Part shown: piece after piece, positions 1 to 9,387 of the stretch | Layout of the letters: every line of letters begins with the position of its first letter | Numbering within the stretch: position 1 is the stretch's first letter | The notes under the pieces: generated by a model | The model's database searches: none | Told to the model about the DNA's origin: nothing | The model's input: the letters and a program-made list of their open reading frames with translations, nothing else | Position numbers and translations under genes: made by a program | Assembly: GCA_022493055.1 (NCBI GenBank) | Contig: CP092781.1 | Span: 682,001 to 746,000, forward strand | Direction of reading: 5' to 3' | Length of the DNA: 64,000 nt | Source of the DNA: Staphylococcus roterodami | GTDB taxonomy: Bacteria; Bacillota; Bacilli; Staphylococcales; Staphylococcaceae

Positions 1-1
1 A

Positions 2-1372
2 ACTGACGATACAAAAGTGATTAACGAATTTATTTCGCAAAAGCTTCCTAACTTGTTACCATCAATCGTTACTTTAATTGGATCCTTGATTATGTTGTTC
101 ATTTTAGATTGGAAAATGACGCTATTAACATTTATAACAATTCCGATTTTTGTACTTATTATGATTCCTTTAGGTCGTGTAATGCAAAAGATTTCGACAA
201 GTACACAATCAGAAATTGCAAACTTTAGTGGATTGCTAGGTCGAGTACTTACTGAAATGAGACTAGTAAAAATTTCAAATACAGAACGACTTGAATTGGA
301 TAATGCCCATAAAAATCTTAATGAAATTTACAAATTAGGTTTAAAACAGGCTAAAATTGCAGCAGTTGTTCAACCAATTTCAGGAATCGTTATGCTATTA
401 ACCATTGCTATTATTTTAGGATTTGGTGCATTGGAAATTGCGACAGGGGCTATCACTGCAGGTACTTTAATTGCAATGATATTTTATGTTATTCAATTAT
501 CTATGCCACTAATTAATTTATCTACATTAGTTACAGATTATAAAAAAGCTGTTGGTGCAAGTAGTAGAATCTATGAAATTATGCAAGAGCCTATTGAACC
601 AACAGAAGATCTTGAGGATTCTAAAAATGTCTTAATAGATGATGGCGTACTGTCATTTGAACATGTAGACTTTAAATATGATGTTAAGAAAATTTTGGAT
701 GACGTATCATTCCAAATTCCTCAAGGACAAGTAAGTGCTTTTGTAGGACCATCTGGTTCTGGTAAGAGTACTATATTCAATTTGATAGAACGTATGTATG
801 AAATTGAGTCTGGAGATATTAAATATGGGCTTGAAAGTGTATATGATATTCCACTATCTAAATGGCGTCGTAAAATTGGATATGTTATGCAATCTAATTC
901 GATGATGAATGGCACAATTAGAGATAATATCTTATACGGTATTAATCGTCATGTAACTGATGAAGAGCTTATTAACTACGCTAAATTGGCAAACTGTCAT
1001 GATTTTATTATGCAATTTGATGAAGGTTACGACACACTCGTAGGTGAACGAGGTTTGAAACTTTCAGGGGGTCAGCGTCAACGTATAGATATTGCTAGAA
1101 GTTTTGTGAAAAATCCAGATATCTTACTGCTTGATGAAGCAACGGCAAATCTTGACAGTGAAAGTGAACTGAAAATCCAAGAAGCATTAGAAACATTAAT
1201 GGAAGGTAGAACAACAATTGTTATTGCCCATCGTTTATCTACAATTAAAAAAGCAGGTCAAATTATATTCTTGGATAAAGGACGGGTTACAGGTAAAGGT
1301 ACACATTCAGAATTAATGGCATCGCATGATAAATATAAAAACTTCGTTATGTCTCAAAAATTAACAGATTAA
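2..1372 (+). CDS. abcA: ABC exporter AbcA, 5' end cut by window
   Basis: This is the C-terminal 456 residues of a half-size ABC exporter (membrane domain plus ATPase on one chain). The frame is open to the left edge of the window, so the start is missing; a family member is about 575 residues, so some 120 are outside. Visible are four or five membrane segments, then the ATPase domain with Walker A GPSGSGKS (from base 746), signature LSGGQRQR (from 1061), Walker B ILLLDEA (about 1120) and the H-loop AHRLS. Position before nupC matches S. aureus abcA, which lies divergent to pbp4 and is linked to beta-lactam tolerance and phenol-soluble modulin export. The symbol rests on gene order and family, not on a database search. 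Confidence 0.82.
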   Translation, partial: TDDTKVINEFISQKLPNLLPSIVTLIGSLIMLFILDWKMTLLTFITIPIFVLIMIPLGRVMQKISTSTQSEIANFSGLLGRVLTEMRLVKISNTERLELDNAHKNLNEIYKLGLKQAKIAAVVQPISGIVMLLTIAIILGFGALEIATGAITAGTLIAMIFYVIQLSMPLINLSTLVTDYKKAVGASSRIYEIMQEPIEPTEDLEDSKNVLIDDGVLSFEHVDFKYDVKKILDDVSFQIPQGQVSAFVGPSGSGKSTIFNLIERMYEIESGDIKYGLESVYDIPLSKWRRKIGYVMQSNSMMNGTIRDNILYGINRHVTDEELINYAKLANCHDFIMQFDEGYDTLVGERGLKLSGGQRQRIDIARSFVKNPDILLLDEATANLDSESELKIQEALETLMEGRTTIVIAHRLSTIKKAGQIIFLDKGRVTGKGTHSELMASHDKYKNFVMSQKLTD

Positions 1373-1392
1373 TTTCATATAAATATAATACT

Positions 1393-1484
1393 AAGCTTGA
1401 AGCAAAGCCATGAATTCAACTAATATAGTAAAGTTATTAAACTATACTGGTTGAAAATGTTTACAATTTGCTTCAAGCTTTTGT
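1393..1484 (+). terminator. Terminator of abcA with long nested hairpin
   Basis: A perfect 14-bp stem (1393-1406 with 1467-1480) closes a 60-base loop that itself contains an imperfect 13-bp stem (TCAAC..TATAG with CTATA..GTTGA). A T-rich run follows. The hairpin is unusually long for a simple terminator. Confidence 0.7.
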
Positions 1485-1563
1485 CTATTTTAAATATTTT
1501 TAAGTAGAGTGACATTTTAATTATTAAATAAATGAAATCGTTATTTTAAGAAAAAATGGCGCG

Positions 1564-1572
1564 TGGTATAAT
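1564..1572 (+). promoter_or_regulatory. Candidate extended -10 promoter of nupC
   Basis: TGGTATAAT has the TGn extension and a consensus -10. It would give a leader of about 160 bases before nupC. I see no known riboswitch consensus in that leader; the rest of the gap between abcA and nupC is AT-rich and otherwise featureless. Confidence 0.45.
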
Positions 1573-1738
1573 ACAAGTTATAAGCAAACATACATATATT
1601 AAAACTGTAACCAATAGTCGTCATTCTTTATTTTTACATAACATGTGTAAATTAACTGATTATATATTTCGAGGTTCAGATATTTGATATTTCAATGTTT
1701 CTAAATTTTTAAAAAATTAAATCATAGGTGGGTGCCAA

Positions 1739-2968
1739 ATGTTTTTATTAATCAACATTATTGGTCTAATTGTATTTCTTGGTATCGCGGTGTTATTTTC
1801 AAGAGACCGCAAAAATATCCAATGGACATCAATTGGGATCTTAGTTGTTTTAAACCTGTTTTTAGCATGGTTCTTTATTTATTTTGAGTGGGGTCAAATA
1901 GCAGTTAAAGGTGCAGCTAATGGTATTGCATGGGTAGTTCAATCTGCACATGCCGGCACAGGTTTCGCATTTGCAAGTTTTACAAACGGTAAAATGATGG
2001 ATATGGCTGTACAAGCTTTATTTCCAATTTTATTAATTGTGCCATTATTCGACATTTTAATGTATTTTAATATTTTACCGAAAATTATTGGGGGTATTGG
2101 TTGGTTACTAGCTAAAGTAACAAGACAGCCTAAATTCGAGTCGTTCTTTGGGATAGAAATGATGTTTTTAGGGAATACAGAAGCTTTAGCAGTTTCAAGC
2201 GAACAATTAAAGCGCATGAATGAAATGCGTGTGTTAACGATCGCAATGATGTCGATGAGTTCAGTGTCAGGGGCTATTGTAGGTGCTTATGTGCAAATGG
2301 TACCTGGTGAACTTGTATTAACAGCGATTCCACTAAATATTGTCAACGCGATTATTGTGGCATGTTTATTAAATCCTGTAAGTGTGGAAGAAAAAGAAGA
2401 TATTATTTACAGTCTTAAAAATGATGAAGTAGAACGTCAGCCGTTCTTCTCATTTTTAGGTGATTCAGTTCTAGCAGCGGGTAAATTAGTATTAATTATC
2501 ATTGCATTTGTTATTAGTTTTGTAGCATTAGCTGATCTTTTTGATCGACTAATTAACTTGATTACAGGATTAGTAGCAGGATGGATTGGCATAAAAGGAA
2601 GTTTTGGTCTTGATCAAATTTTAGGTGTGTTTATGTATCCATTTGCGATATTACTAGGTTTACCATTTGATGAAGCATGGTTAGTTGCACAACAAATGGC
2701 TAAGAAAATCGTCACAAACGAATTTGTTGTAATGGGCGAAATAACTAAAGATATCGCTTCATATACACCACACCATCGTGCAGTTATTACAACATTCTTA
2801 ATTTCATTTGCAAACTTCTCAACGATTGGTATGATTATCGGTACTTTGAAAGGTATTGTTGATAAGAAGACATCAGATTTTGTATCTAAATATGTTCCTA
2901 TGATGCTATTATCAGGTATCTTAGTTTCATTATTAACAGCAGCATTCGTTGGATTATTTGCGTGGTAA
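1739..2968 (+). CDS. nupC: NupC-type nucleoside permease (CNT family)
   Basis: The 409-residue protein is a polytopic membrane protein of the concentrative nucleoside transporter family, which imports nucleosides by cation symport. Family hallmarks are the Nucleos_tra2 gate region with GNTEALAV (residues about 144-151) followed by NEMRVLTIAM and SSVSGAIVGAY, and a C-terminal SFANFSTIGMIIG segment. Length is normal for the family. ATG start with a GGTGGG-type ribosome site. It is monocistronic, between two terminators. Substrate range (pyrimidine or general) cannot be read from the sequence. Confidence 0.9.
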   Translation: MFLLINIIGLIVFLGIAVLFSRDRKNIQWTSIGILVVLNLFLAWFFIYFEWGQIAVKGAANGIAWVVQSAHAGTGFAFASFTNGKMMDMAVQALFPILLIVPLFDILMYFNILPKIIGGIGWLLAKVTRQPKFESFFGIEMMFLGNTEALAVSSEQLKRMNEMRVLTIAMMSMSSVSGAIVGAYVQMVPGELVLTAIPLNIVNAIIVACLLNPVSVEEKEDIIYSLKNDEVERQPFFSFLGDSVLAAGKLVLIIIAFVISFVALADLFDRLINLITGLVAGWIGIKGSFGLDQILGVFMYPFAILLGLPFDEAWLVAQQMAKKIVTNEFVVMGEITKDIASYTPHHRAVITTFLISFANFSTIGMIIGTLKGIVDKKTSDFVSKYVPMMLLSGILVSLLTAAFVGLFAW

Positions 2969-3015
2969 TTTATTGACTTGTGACAGCTATAGCACATCAT
3001 AACAAACATGAATAT

Positions 3016-3059
3016 CCAAGCATGCCATCTAATGAAAAGGTGGTGTGCTTGGTTTTTTT
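3016..3059 (+). terminator. Terminator of nupC
   Basis: A 12-bp stem (3016-3027 with 3041-3052, CCAAGCATGCCA against TGGTGTGCTTGG) is followed by seven T. Confidence 0.85.
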
Positions 3060-3114
3060 AATACTTAGTGTAAGAAAGACTATTTCGTATGAAAACAAAT
3101 TTTGGACATTATAA

Positions 3115-3149
3115 AAACCAAGTGCACATGGTAATGCACTTGGCTTTTA
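3115..3149. terminator. Second hairpin, terminator-like in both directions
   Basis: CCAAGTGCA (3118-3126) pairs with TGCACTTGG (3135-3143), with an A-run before and a T-rich run after. No gene ends next to it on either strand, apart from the open frame remnant that starts downstream. Confidence 0.5.
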
Positions 3150-3202
3150 TGGGAAATGAATATTATTGTACATATGACAGTAAGGACTAGGTACAGTCAT
3201 AG

Positions 3203-3310
3203 TACTTCGAGCAAAATTTGTTTTGTTATTATAAACAACACAAAGGAGATAACTTCTTTATTGAAGAAGTTAAAAACATTATAGCAGAGAATGAAATGAA
3301 AGTAAATTAA
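3203..3310 (+). pseudogene. Possible remnant: 35-codon open frame without start
   Basis: In the 517-bp gap between nupC and the YitT gene, one frame reads YFEQNLFCYY.. and ends ..EEVKNIIAENEMKVN at a TAA. It has no ATG, GTG or TTG start with a ribosome site, and a TAG lies directly before it. The composition looks like the amphipathic tail of a real protein (perhaps a transcription regulator), so it may be the 3' end of a lost gene. The assignment is speculative. Confidence 0.2.
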
Positions 3311-3485
3311 AAATTCAGAATATTTTTAATTATTATATTGCACGTCATATTTAATTGATTCAAACATACAAAACAATATTAAATTAAGTTGCCTCTATTT
3401 CGTAGAACTACTTTAATAGAGTTGTGACAGTATTTTTGTTGTGCTACTATTTTTATAGTCTAATAAAAACAAAGGGGATGGTTTC

Positions 3486-4319
3486 GTGAATAAAACAGTT
3501 AAAGATTTAATACTAGTTGTCTTAGGTTCATTTATCTTTGCTGCTGGTGTGAATGCATTTATTATTTCTGGTAACTTAGGTGAAGGCGGGGTTACTGGTT
3601 TAGCAATTATTTTATATTATGCATTTCATCTTTCCCCAGCCATCACAAACTTTGTGGTAAATGCAATACTAATTGCAATTGGTTACAAATTTTTAAGTAA
3701 AAGAAGTATGTATTTAACAATTTTAGTTACAGTACTCATTTCAATCTTCTTGAGTTTAACTAAATCATGGCAAGTCGAAACTGGGAATAGTATTGTAAAT
3801 GCTATCTTTGGTGGTTTAAGTGTTGGATTAGGAATCGGAGTAATTATACTAGCAGGTGGTACGACAGCTGGAACAACGATTTTGGCGAGAATCGCTACGA
3901 AATATCTTGATGTAAGTACACCGTATGCCTTACTCTTTTTTGATATGATTGTTGTAGCAATTTCACTTACAGTTATTCCACTCGACAAAGTATTAGTAAC
4001 TGTAATCTCACTTTATATAGGTACAAAAGTAATGGAATATGTCATCGAAGGTTTAAATACGAAAAAAGCGATGACAATTATTTCCACAAATCCTGATAAA
4101 TTAGCTAAAGCAATTGATGAACAGATTGGTAGAGGTTTAACAATTTTAAACGGCCACGGATATTATACTCGCGAAGAAAAAGATGTATTATATGTTGTTA
4201 TATCTAAAACGCAAGTATCAAAAGCTAAACGTTTGATTAAAAACATTGATAAAGATGCCTTCCTAGTTATACATGACGTACGTGACGTTTATGGAAATGG
4301 TTTTCTTGCAGATGAATAA
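3486..4319 (+). CDS. YitT family membrane protein (DUF161 + DUF2179)
   Basis: The 277-residue protein has five or six membrane segments in the first 200 residues (YitT/DUF161 repeats; glycine-rich NLGEGGVTGLA and GGTTAGTTILA loops) and a cytosolic C-terminal DUF2179 domain of about 80 residues (KKAMTIIS.. to ..DVYGNGF). Such proteins are common in Firmicutes; function is not established, transport is often guessed. GTG start at 3486 is favoured by AAAGGGGATGG seven bases upstream. Monocistronic, followed by a strong terminator. Confidence 0.85.
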   Translation: MNKTVKDLILVVLGSFIFAAGVNAFIISGNLGEGGVTGLAIILYYAFHLSPAITNFVVNAILIAIGYKFLSKRSMYLTILVTVLISIFLSLTKSWQVETGNSIVNAIFGGLSVGLGIGVIILAGGTTAGTTILARIATKYLDVSTPYALLFFDMIVVAISLTVIPLDKVLVTVISLYIGTKVMEYVIEGLNTKKAMTIISTNPDKLAKAIDEQIGRGLTILNGHGYYTREEKDVLYVVISKTQVSKAKRLIKNIDKDAFLVIHDVRDVYGNGFLADE

Positions 4320-4349
4320 ATAAAATTTTTGAATTATATTAAATGTAGT

Positions 4350-4396
4350 GCCACAGTAAAGTTCACTTCCTATGATAACTTTGCTGTGGCCTCTTT
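4350..4396 (+). terminator. Terminator of the YitT gene
   Basis: A 14-bp stem (4350-4363 with 4377-4390; one mismatch) built of GCCACAGTAAAGTT and AACTTTGCTGTGGC is followed by CTCTTT. Confidence 0.8.
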
Positions 4397-4478
4397 GCAT
4401 TAAAAATTTTTAAAACTCGAAAGGCAAATATATAGACTAAGTCTAAAAGTAATGTTAGGCAATAAGAATGAAAAATGT

Positions 4479-4507
4479 TATAATGATGTTCATGATAATC
4501 ATTATCA
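4479..4507 (+). promoter_or_regulatory. fhuC promoter -10 with Fur box
   Basis: TATAAT (4479-4484) is followed by TGATAATCATTATCA (4493-4507), a perfect 7-1-7 inverted repeat that fits the Fur box core. It would cover the transcription start, so iron-bound Fur should block fhuCBG transcription. Confidence 0.9.
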
Positions 4508-4590
4508 ATTGAGCGATCTTTGATAATATAAAAATTTAAATAGAAATCATTATATAAAGATAAAGTATTTTTAATGAAAGTAGGGAAATT

Positions 4591-5388
4591 ATGAGTCGCT
4601 TGCATGGACAACAAGTTAAAATTGGTTATGGGGATAGCACGATTATAAATAATTTAGATGTTGAAATTCCAGATGGAAAAGTTACGTCCATTATTGGTCC
4701 TAATGGTTGTGGAAAATCAACTTTATTAAAAGCATTGTCACGTCTATTAGCAGTTAAAGAAGGCGAAGTATTTTTAGATGGACAAAACATTCATACACAA
4801 TCTACTAAAGAAATTGCTAAAAAAATTGCTATATTACCTCAATCACCTGAAGTAGCAGATGGCTTAACTGTCGGAGAATTAGTGTCATATGGACGCTTCC
4901 CTCATCAAAAAGGTTTTGGTAGGTTAACTGAAGAAGATAAAAAAGAAATTGATTGGGCAATGGAAGTGACTGGTACGGATGCGTTTCGTCATCGTTCAAT
5001 TAATGATTTAAGTGGTGGTCAGAGACAACGTGTGTGGATTGCAATGGCTTTAGCACAAAGAACTGACATTATCTTTTTAGATGAACCAACAACTTATTTA
5101 GATATTTGTCATCAGTTAGAAATCCTTGAATTAGTTCAGAAGTTAAATCAGGAGCAGGGTTGTACAATTGTCATGGTATTGCATGATATAAATCAAGCAA
5201 TTCGATTTTCAGATCATCTTATTGCAATGAAATCTGGCGATATTGTTGCTCATGGTTCTACAGAGGATGTATTAACACAAGAGATTTTAGAAAAAGTTTT
5301 CAACATAGATGTCGTATTAAGTAAAGATCCAAAAACTGGCAAACCTTTACTTGTAACTTATGATTTGTGTCGCAGAGCTTATTCTTAA
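4591..5388 (+). CDS. fhuC: Iron-siderophore ABC transporter ATPase FhuC
   Basis: A 265-residue ABC ATPase that drives import of iron(III)-hydroxamate siderophores through FhuBG. In S. aureus the same ATPase also energises the staphyloferrin A and B permeases (Hts and Sir), which lack their own ATPase genes. Seen: Walker A GPNGCGKST (residues 36-44), Q-loop LPQSPEV, signature LSGGQRQR (from residue 140), Walker B IIFLDEP, and switch histidine LHDIN. First gene of fhuCBG; ten bases separate its stop from the first possible fhuB start. Controlled by the Fur box upstream. The lipoprotein receptors FhuD1/D2 are not in this window. Confidence 0.95.
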   Translation: MSRLHGQQVKIGYGDSTIINNLDVEIPDGKVTSIIGPNGCGKSTLLKALSRLLAVKEGEVFLDGQNIHTQSTKEIAKKIAILPQSPEVADGLTVGELVSYGRFPHQKGFGRLTEEDKKEIDWAMEVTGTDAFRHRSINDLSGGQRQRVWIAMALAQRTDIIFLDEPTTYLDICHQLEILELVQKLNQEQGCTIVMVLHDINQAIRFSDHLIAMKSGDIVAHGSTEDVLTQEILEKVFNIDVVLSKDPKTGKPLLVTYDLCRRAYS

Positions 5389-5419
5389 ATAAGTTAATAT
5401 GATTAAAAGGAAAATAAAA

Positions 5420-6424
5420 ATGACAAAAAAAGAGAATCAAACCACATTGAAGTTCGTAACCTATGTAATAGGTTTGAGTGTTTTATTAGTTATAGCATTA
5501 TTTATCTCCACATTAATGGGAGATGCCAAAATTCAAGCCTCTACAATTTTAGAGGCTGTTTTTAATTATGACCCATCTAATCAACAACAGAATGTTATCA
5601 ATGAAATTAGAATTCCGAGAAATATTGCGGCAGTTATTGTAGGTATGGCATTGGCGGTTTCTGGGGCGATTATACAAGGTGTTACTCGAAACGGTCTTGC
5701 TGATCCAGCACTAATAGGTCTAAATTCAGGTGCATCGTTTGCGTTAGCATTAACGTATTCGCTATTACCAGGTACTTCGTTTTTAGTACTAATGTTTGCA
5801 GGATTTTTAGGGGCGATTTTAGGTGGTGCCATCGTTTTAATGATGGGACGTTCTAGACGTGATGGATTTAATCCGATGAGAATAATTTTAGCTGGTGCAG
5901 CCGTAAGTGCAATGTTAACTGCGCTAAGTCAAGGTATTGCATTAGCTTTTAGACTAAATCAGACTGTAACATTCTGGACTGCCGGCGGTGTATCAGGTAC
6001 GACATGGACGCATCTTAAGTGGGCAATCCCATTAATAGGTATAGCGCTACTCATTATATTAATATTTAGCAAGCAGTTAACTATTTTAAATCTTGGTGAA
6101 TCATTAGCTACAGGGCTTGGTCAAAATGTAACAGTGGTTAGAGGGATATGCTTGATTATTGCTATGATACTTGCAGGTATTTCTGTTGCAATTGCAGGTC
6201 AAGTAGCTTTTGTAGGTTTAATGGTACCGCATATAGCACGATTTTTAATTGGAACAGATTATACTAAAATACTACCATTAACAGCATTATTAGGTGGATT
6301 ACTCGTATTAGTTGCTGATGTTATAGCACGCTATTTAGGAGAGGCGCCAGTTGGTGCAATTATTTCATTTATTGGCGTTCCTTACTTTTTATATTTAGTT
6401 AAAAAAGGAGGGCGCACAATATGA
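5420..6424 (+). CDS. fhuB: Ferrichrome permease FhuB
   Basis: A FecCD-family membrane subunit (334 residues from the start chosen here) forming the channel with FhuG. About nine or ten membrane helices; hallmark segments include RIPRNIAAVIVG, GLNSGASFALAL and GLMVPHIARFL, the last being the coupling region that touches the ATPase. An upstream ATG at 5399 is in frame, but AAAAGG at 5405-5410 is placed for ATG 5420. Its last four bases overlap the fhuG start (ATGA), showing translational coupling. Confidence 0.93.
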   Translation: MTKKENQTTLKFVTYVIGLSVLLVIALFISTLMGDAKIQASTILEAVFNYDPSNQQQNVINEIRIPRNIAAVIVGMALAVSGAIIQGVTRNGLADPALIGLNSGASFALALTYSLLPGTSFLVLMFAGFLGAILGGAIVLMMGRSRRDGFNPMRIILAGAAVSAMLTALSQGIALAFRLNQTVTFWTAGGVSGTTWTHLKWAIPLIGIALLIILIFSKQLTILNLGESLATGLGQNVTVVRGICLIIAMILAGISVAIAGQVAFVGLMVPHIARFLIGTDYTKILPLTALLGGLLVLVADVIARYLGEAPVGAIISFIGVPYFLYLVKKGGRTI

Positions 6425-7437
6425 TAAATTCAAATAATATACGTAAACAATGGATTGCTCTAGGAGTATTTAGCGTTCTGCTTTTTCTAGGATGCACTTG
6501 GAGTATTACCTCTGGTGAATACAATATTCCTGTCGAAAGATTTTTCAAAACTTTAATTGGGCAAGGTGATCCTACAGATGAATTAATCTTACTAGATTTT
6601 AGATTACCTCGAATGTTAATTACTATTTTAGCTGGTGCAGCACTTAGTATTAGTGGTGCAATTGTGCAAAGTGTCACGAAAAACCCAATTGCTGAACCAG
6701 GTATATTAGGTATAAACGCGGGTGGTGGTTTTGCCATTGCATTATTTATTGCGATTGGTAAAATTAATGCAGATAATTTCGTCTATGTACTACCTTTAAT
6801 TAGTATATTAGGTGGTATTACTACAGCGCTAATTATTTTTATTTTCAGTTTCAATAAAAACGAAGGCGTAACACCTGCAAGTATGGTATTAATCGGAGTA
6901 GGTTTGCAAACCGCATTATATGGTGGTTCGATTACAATTATGTCTAAATTTGACGACAATCAATCTGAATTTATCGCTGCGTGGTTTGCTGGTAATATTT
7001 GGGGTGATGAATGGCCATTCGTTATTGCTTTTCTACCTTGGATTATCATCATTATTCCATATTTACTAATAAAATCTAATGTACTTAATATTATTCATAC
7101 GGGCGATAACATTGCGCGTGGTTTAGGTGTAAGGTTAAGCAGAGAACGATTAATTTTATTCTTTATAGCAGTAACATTATCTTCTGCAGCAGTAGCAGTA
7201 GCAGGCTCAATTTCATTTATTGGATTGATGGGGCCACATATAGCGAAGCGTATCGTTGGGCCACGCCATCAATTGTTTTTACCAATAGCAATTTTAGTTG
7301 GTGCATGTTTACTAGTTATAGCAGATACAATTGGTAAAATTGCATTGCAACCGGGTGGAATTCCAGCCGGAATTGTTGTAGCAATCATTGGTGCACCGTA
7401 TTTCTTATATTTAATGTACAAAACTAAAAATGTATAG
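6421..7437 (+). CDS. fhuG: Ferrichrome permease FhuG
   Basis: The second FecCD-type membrane subunit, 338 residues, similar to FhuB in layout: RLPRMLITILAG, EPGILGINAGGGFAIAL, and the ATPase-contact segment GLMGPHIAKRIVG. It shares four bases with fhuB and has AAAGGAGGG upstream. FhuB and FhuG presumably form a heterodimer that carries hydroxamate siderophores handed over by FhuD-type lipoproteins. Last gene of the operon; a terminator follows. Confidence 0.93.
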   Translation: MINSNNIRKQWIALGVFSVLLFLGCTWSITSGEYNIPVERFFKTLIGQGDPTDELILLDFRLPRMLITILAGAALSISGAIVQSVTKNPIAEPGILGINAGGGFAIALFIAIGKINADNFVYVLPLISILGGITTALIIFIFSFNKNEGVTPASMVLIGVGLQTALYGGSITIMSKFDDNQSEFIAAWFAGNIWGDEWPFVIAFLPWIIIIIPYLLIKSNVLNIIHTGDNIARGLGVRLSRERLILFFIAVTLSSAAVAVAGSISFIGLMGPHIAKRIVGPRHQLFLPIAILVGACLLVIADTIGKIALQPGGIPAGIVVAIIGAPYFLYLMYKTKNV

Positions 7438-7456
7438 TGTCATTCAAACAATATAA

Positions 7457-7497
7457 CTATGAAAGGTTCTTTATCTAAAGGCTTTTCATAGTTTTTT
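7457..7497 (+). terminator. Terminator of fhuCBG
   Basis: CTATGAAAGG (7457-7466) pairs with CTTTTCATAG (7482-7491) and is followed by TTTTTTATTTT. Confidence 0.8.
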
Positions 7498-7522
7498 ATT
7501 TTATAAATGATGGAAGATAGAA

Positions 7523-7681
7523 GAGGTTGATACATAAAGTTTTTGTGCTCTGGGAAACCGATTAACGGCGTCCCAAAAGCAGGATTTTCGGCAGAAACAA
7601 TCACGATTCGACAAAATTTGGAAAACAATTTTACTCATCATTCGGTGCTACTCAAATCCTAAACGCTTTTGTCCCGACCTC
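7523..7681 (+). repeat. Dispersed 160-bp structured repeat, copy 1
   Basis: First of five copies in the window (others at 10596, 22784, 29967 and 53771). The ends are imperfect inverted repeats: GAGGTTGATACATAAAG on the left and CTTTTGTCCCGACCTC on the right. Inside are further self-complementary arms. It fills most of the fhuG-dhaK gap. This copy departs most from the others and has a TAG in the frame that is open in copies 2 to 5. Confidence 0.85.
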
Positions 7682-7792
7682 TGCTATCATATAACTTTTA
7701 AGGTCAAAGGGTAGGATTACAACTCGTTATGTTAGCGCATTCATTTATTCTGTTTTATACTATGACTGACAAAACCAAGGAGGTACAACAAG

Positions 7793-8758
7793 ATGAAAAA
7801 GTTAATCAATAAAAAAGAAACATTTTTAACTGATATGCTTGAAGGTCTATTAATCGCACATCCAGAACTAGATGTGATTGCCAATACAGTTGTAGTAAAA
7901 AAAGCCAAAAAAGAAAAAGGTGTGGCAATTGTATCTGGTGGTGGAAGCGGACATGAACCTGCACATGCTGGATTCGTTGCTGAAGGAATGTTAGATGCAG
8001 CAGTATGTGGCGAGGTATTTACATCACCTACTCCAGACAAAATATTAGAAGCTATTAAAGCAGTAGACACTGGAGATGGCGTGCTACTTGTTGTGAAAAA
8101 TTATGCTGGAGATGTCATGAATTTTGAAATGGCACAAGAGCTTGCTGAAATGGAAGGTATCAAAGTAGAGACAGTGATTGTTCGAGATGATATCGCTGTT
8201 GCAAATGAAGAACAGCGTCGAGGTGTAGCTGGTACAGTATTTGTGCATAAATTAGCAGGTTACCTTGCCGAGAAAGGTCATTCTCTATCAGATATTAAAT
8301 CTCGAGTTGAAGCATTATTATCAGAAATAAAAAGTATAGGAATGGCAATTGAGCCACCACTTGTTCCAACAACTGGAAAATATGGATTTGATATTGAAGA
8401 TGACAAAATGGAAATTGGGATTGGAATACATGGTGAAAAAGGTATTCATAGAGAAGAAATGAAAGATGTTGAACATATTATAGAAGCATTGTTTAATGAA
8501 TTATATAAAGAAGTAAATTATGATGATGTTATTTTAATGGTTAATGGTATGGGTGGTACGCCTTTATCTGAATTAAATATCGTTACTAAATATATACAAC
8601 ATCATTTAGTAACGAGAAAAGTTAATGTTACTAAATGGTTTGTTGGTGATTACATGACATCACTTGATATGCAAGGATTTTCAATTACTATCTTACCTAA
8701 TAAACCAGAATATTTAGAGGCATTTTTAGCGCCAACAACAAGTCAATATTTCAAATGA
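7793..8758 (+). CDS. dhaK: Dihydroxyacetone kinase subunit DhaK
   Basis: The 321-residue substrate-binding subunit of the PTS-dependent dihydroxyacetone kinase. Dihydroxyacetone binds covalently to a histidine; here it should be His213 in GIGIHGEKG. The N-terminal GGGSGHEPAHAGFV segment is also diagnostic. DhaK, DhaL and DhaM work together to make dihydroxyacetone phosphate with phosphate from HPr. AAGGAGG lies upstream of the ATG. First gene of dhaKLM; 44 bases separate it from dhaL. Confidence 0.93.
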   Translation: MKKLINKKETFLTDMLEGLLIAHPELDVIANTVVVKKAKKEKGVAIVSGGGSGHEPAHAGFVAEGMLDAAVCGEVFTSPTPDKILEAIKAVDTGDGVLLVVKNYAGDVMNFEMAQELAEMEGIKVETVIVRDDIAVANEEQRRGVAGTVFVHKLAGYLAEKGHSLSDIKSRVEALLSEIKSIGMAIEPPLVPTTGKYGFDIEDDKMEIGIGIHGEKGIHREEMKDVEHIIEALFNELYKEVNYDDVILMVNGMGGTPLSELNIVTKYIQHHLVTRKVNVTKWFVGDYMTSLDMQGFSITILPNKPEYLEAFLAPTTSQYFK

Positions 8759-8802
8759 TATCAAATATGAATGAATAAATATACATTAACGAGGTGTCAC
8801 AA

Positions 8803-9387
8803 ATGAATGTTAACGATATGAAAGAACGATTATTACAATTAGAAGAAACATTTAAAACACATGAATCAGAACTTACGGAATTAGACAGAGCGATTGGTGA
8901 TGGTGATCATGGTGTAAATATGGTTCGTGGATTCAGCAGTGTTAAAGATAAATTGGATGATAGTTCAATGCAAGCACTATTAAAATCAACGGGTATGGCA
9001 TTAATGTCTAATGTAGGAGGAGCTTCAGGACCCTTATATGGCTTTAGCTTTGTGAAAATGGCTTCCGTTGCAAAAGATGATATGAATCGCCAGGACATTA
9101 TCACCTTAATTAAAACATTCGCAGAAGCAATTTCTGCACGTGGAAAAGTTACCTTAAATGAAAAAACAATGTATGATGTTGTGGCTCGTGCTGCTGAAAA
9201 GCTTGAAAATGGAGAAACATTATCGCTGAATCAATTACAGCAATTAGCTGATAATACTAAAGATATGGTTGCAACAAAAGGAAGAGCAGCATATTTTGGT
9301 GAAAAATCAAAAGGGTATGTAGATCCCGGAGCGCAAAGTATGGTTTATGTACTAAACGCTTTGATTGGAGATGAAAATAATGGCTAA
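8803..9387 (+). CDS. dhaL: Dihydroxyacetone kinase ADP-binding subunit DhaL
   Basis: The 194-residue nucleotide-binding subunit. It keeps ADP bound as a cofactor that is phosphorylated by DhaM and passes the phosphate to dihydroxyacetone. The magnesium-binding aspartates sit in ELDRAIGDGDHG near the N-terminus; GGASGPLYG and DPGAQS are other family marks. A GTG at 8794 is in frame, but it is part of the ribosome site GAGGTG, so the ATG at 8803 is the better start. It overlaps dhaM by eight bases. Confidence 0.92.
   Translation: MNVNDMKERLLQLEETFKTHESELTELDRAIGDGDHGVNMVRGFSSVKDKLDDSSMQALLKSTGMALMSNVGGASGPLYGFSFVKMASVAKDDMNRQDIITLIKTFAEAISARGKVTLNEKTMYDVVARAAEKLENGETLSLNQLQQLADNTKDMVATKGRAAYFGEKSKGYVDPGAQSMVYVLNALIGDENNG

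Noticed and set aside
3250..3271. Hairpin AACTTCTT with AAGAAGTT as terminator
   Set aside because: It is followed by an A-run on the plus strand and by no T-run on the minus strand.
4363..4614. 83-residue minus-strand open frame over the fhuC promoter
   Set aside because: It covers the Fur box, the -10 element and a terminator, and starts inside fhuC.
7523..7681. STAR element (short GC-rich staphylococcal repeat)
   Set aside because: STAR repeats are short and GC-rich with a TGTTGGGGCCC-like core; this repeat is 160 bp, AT-rich and different in sequence.
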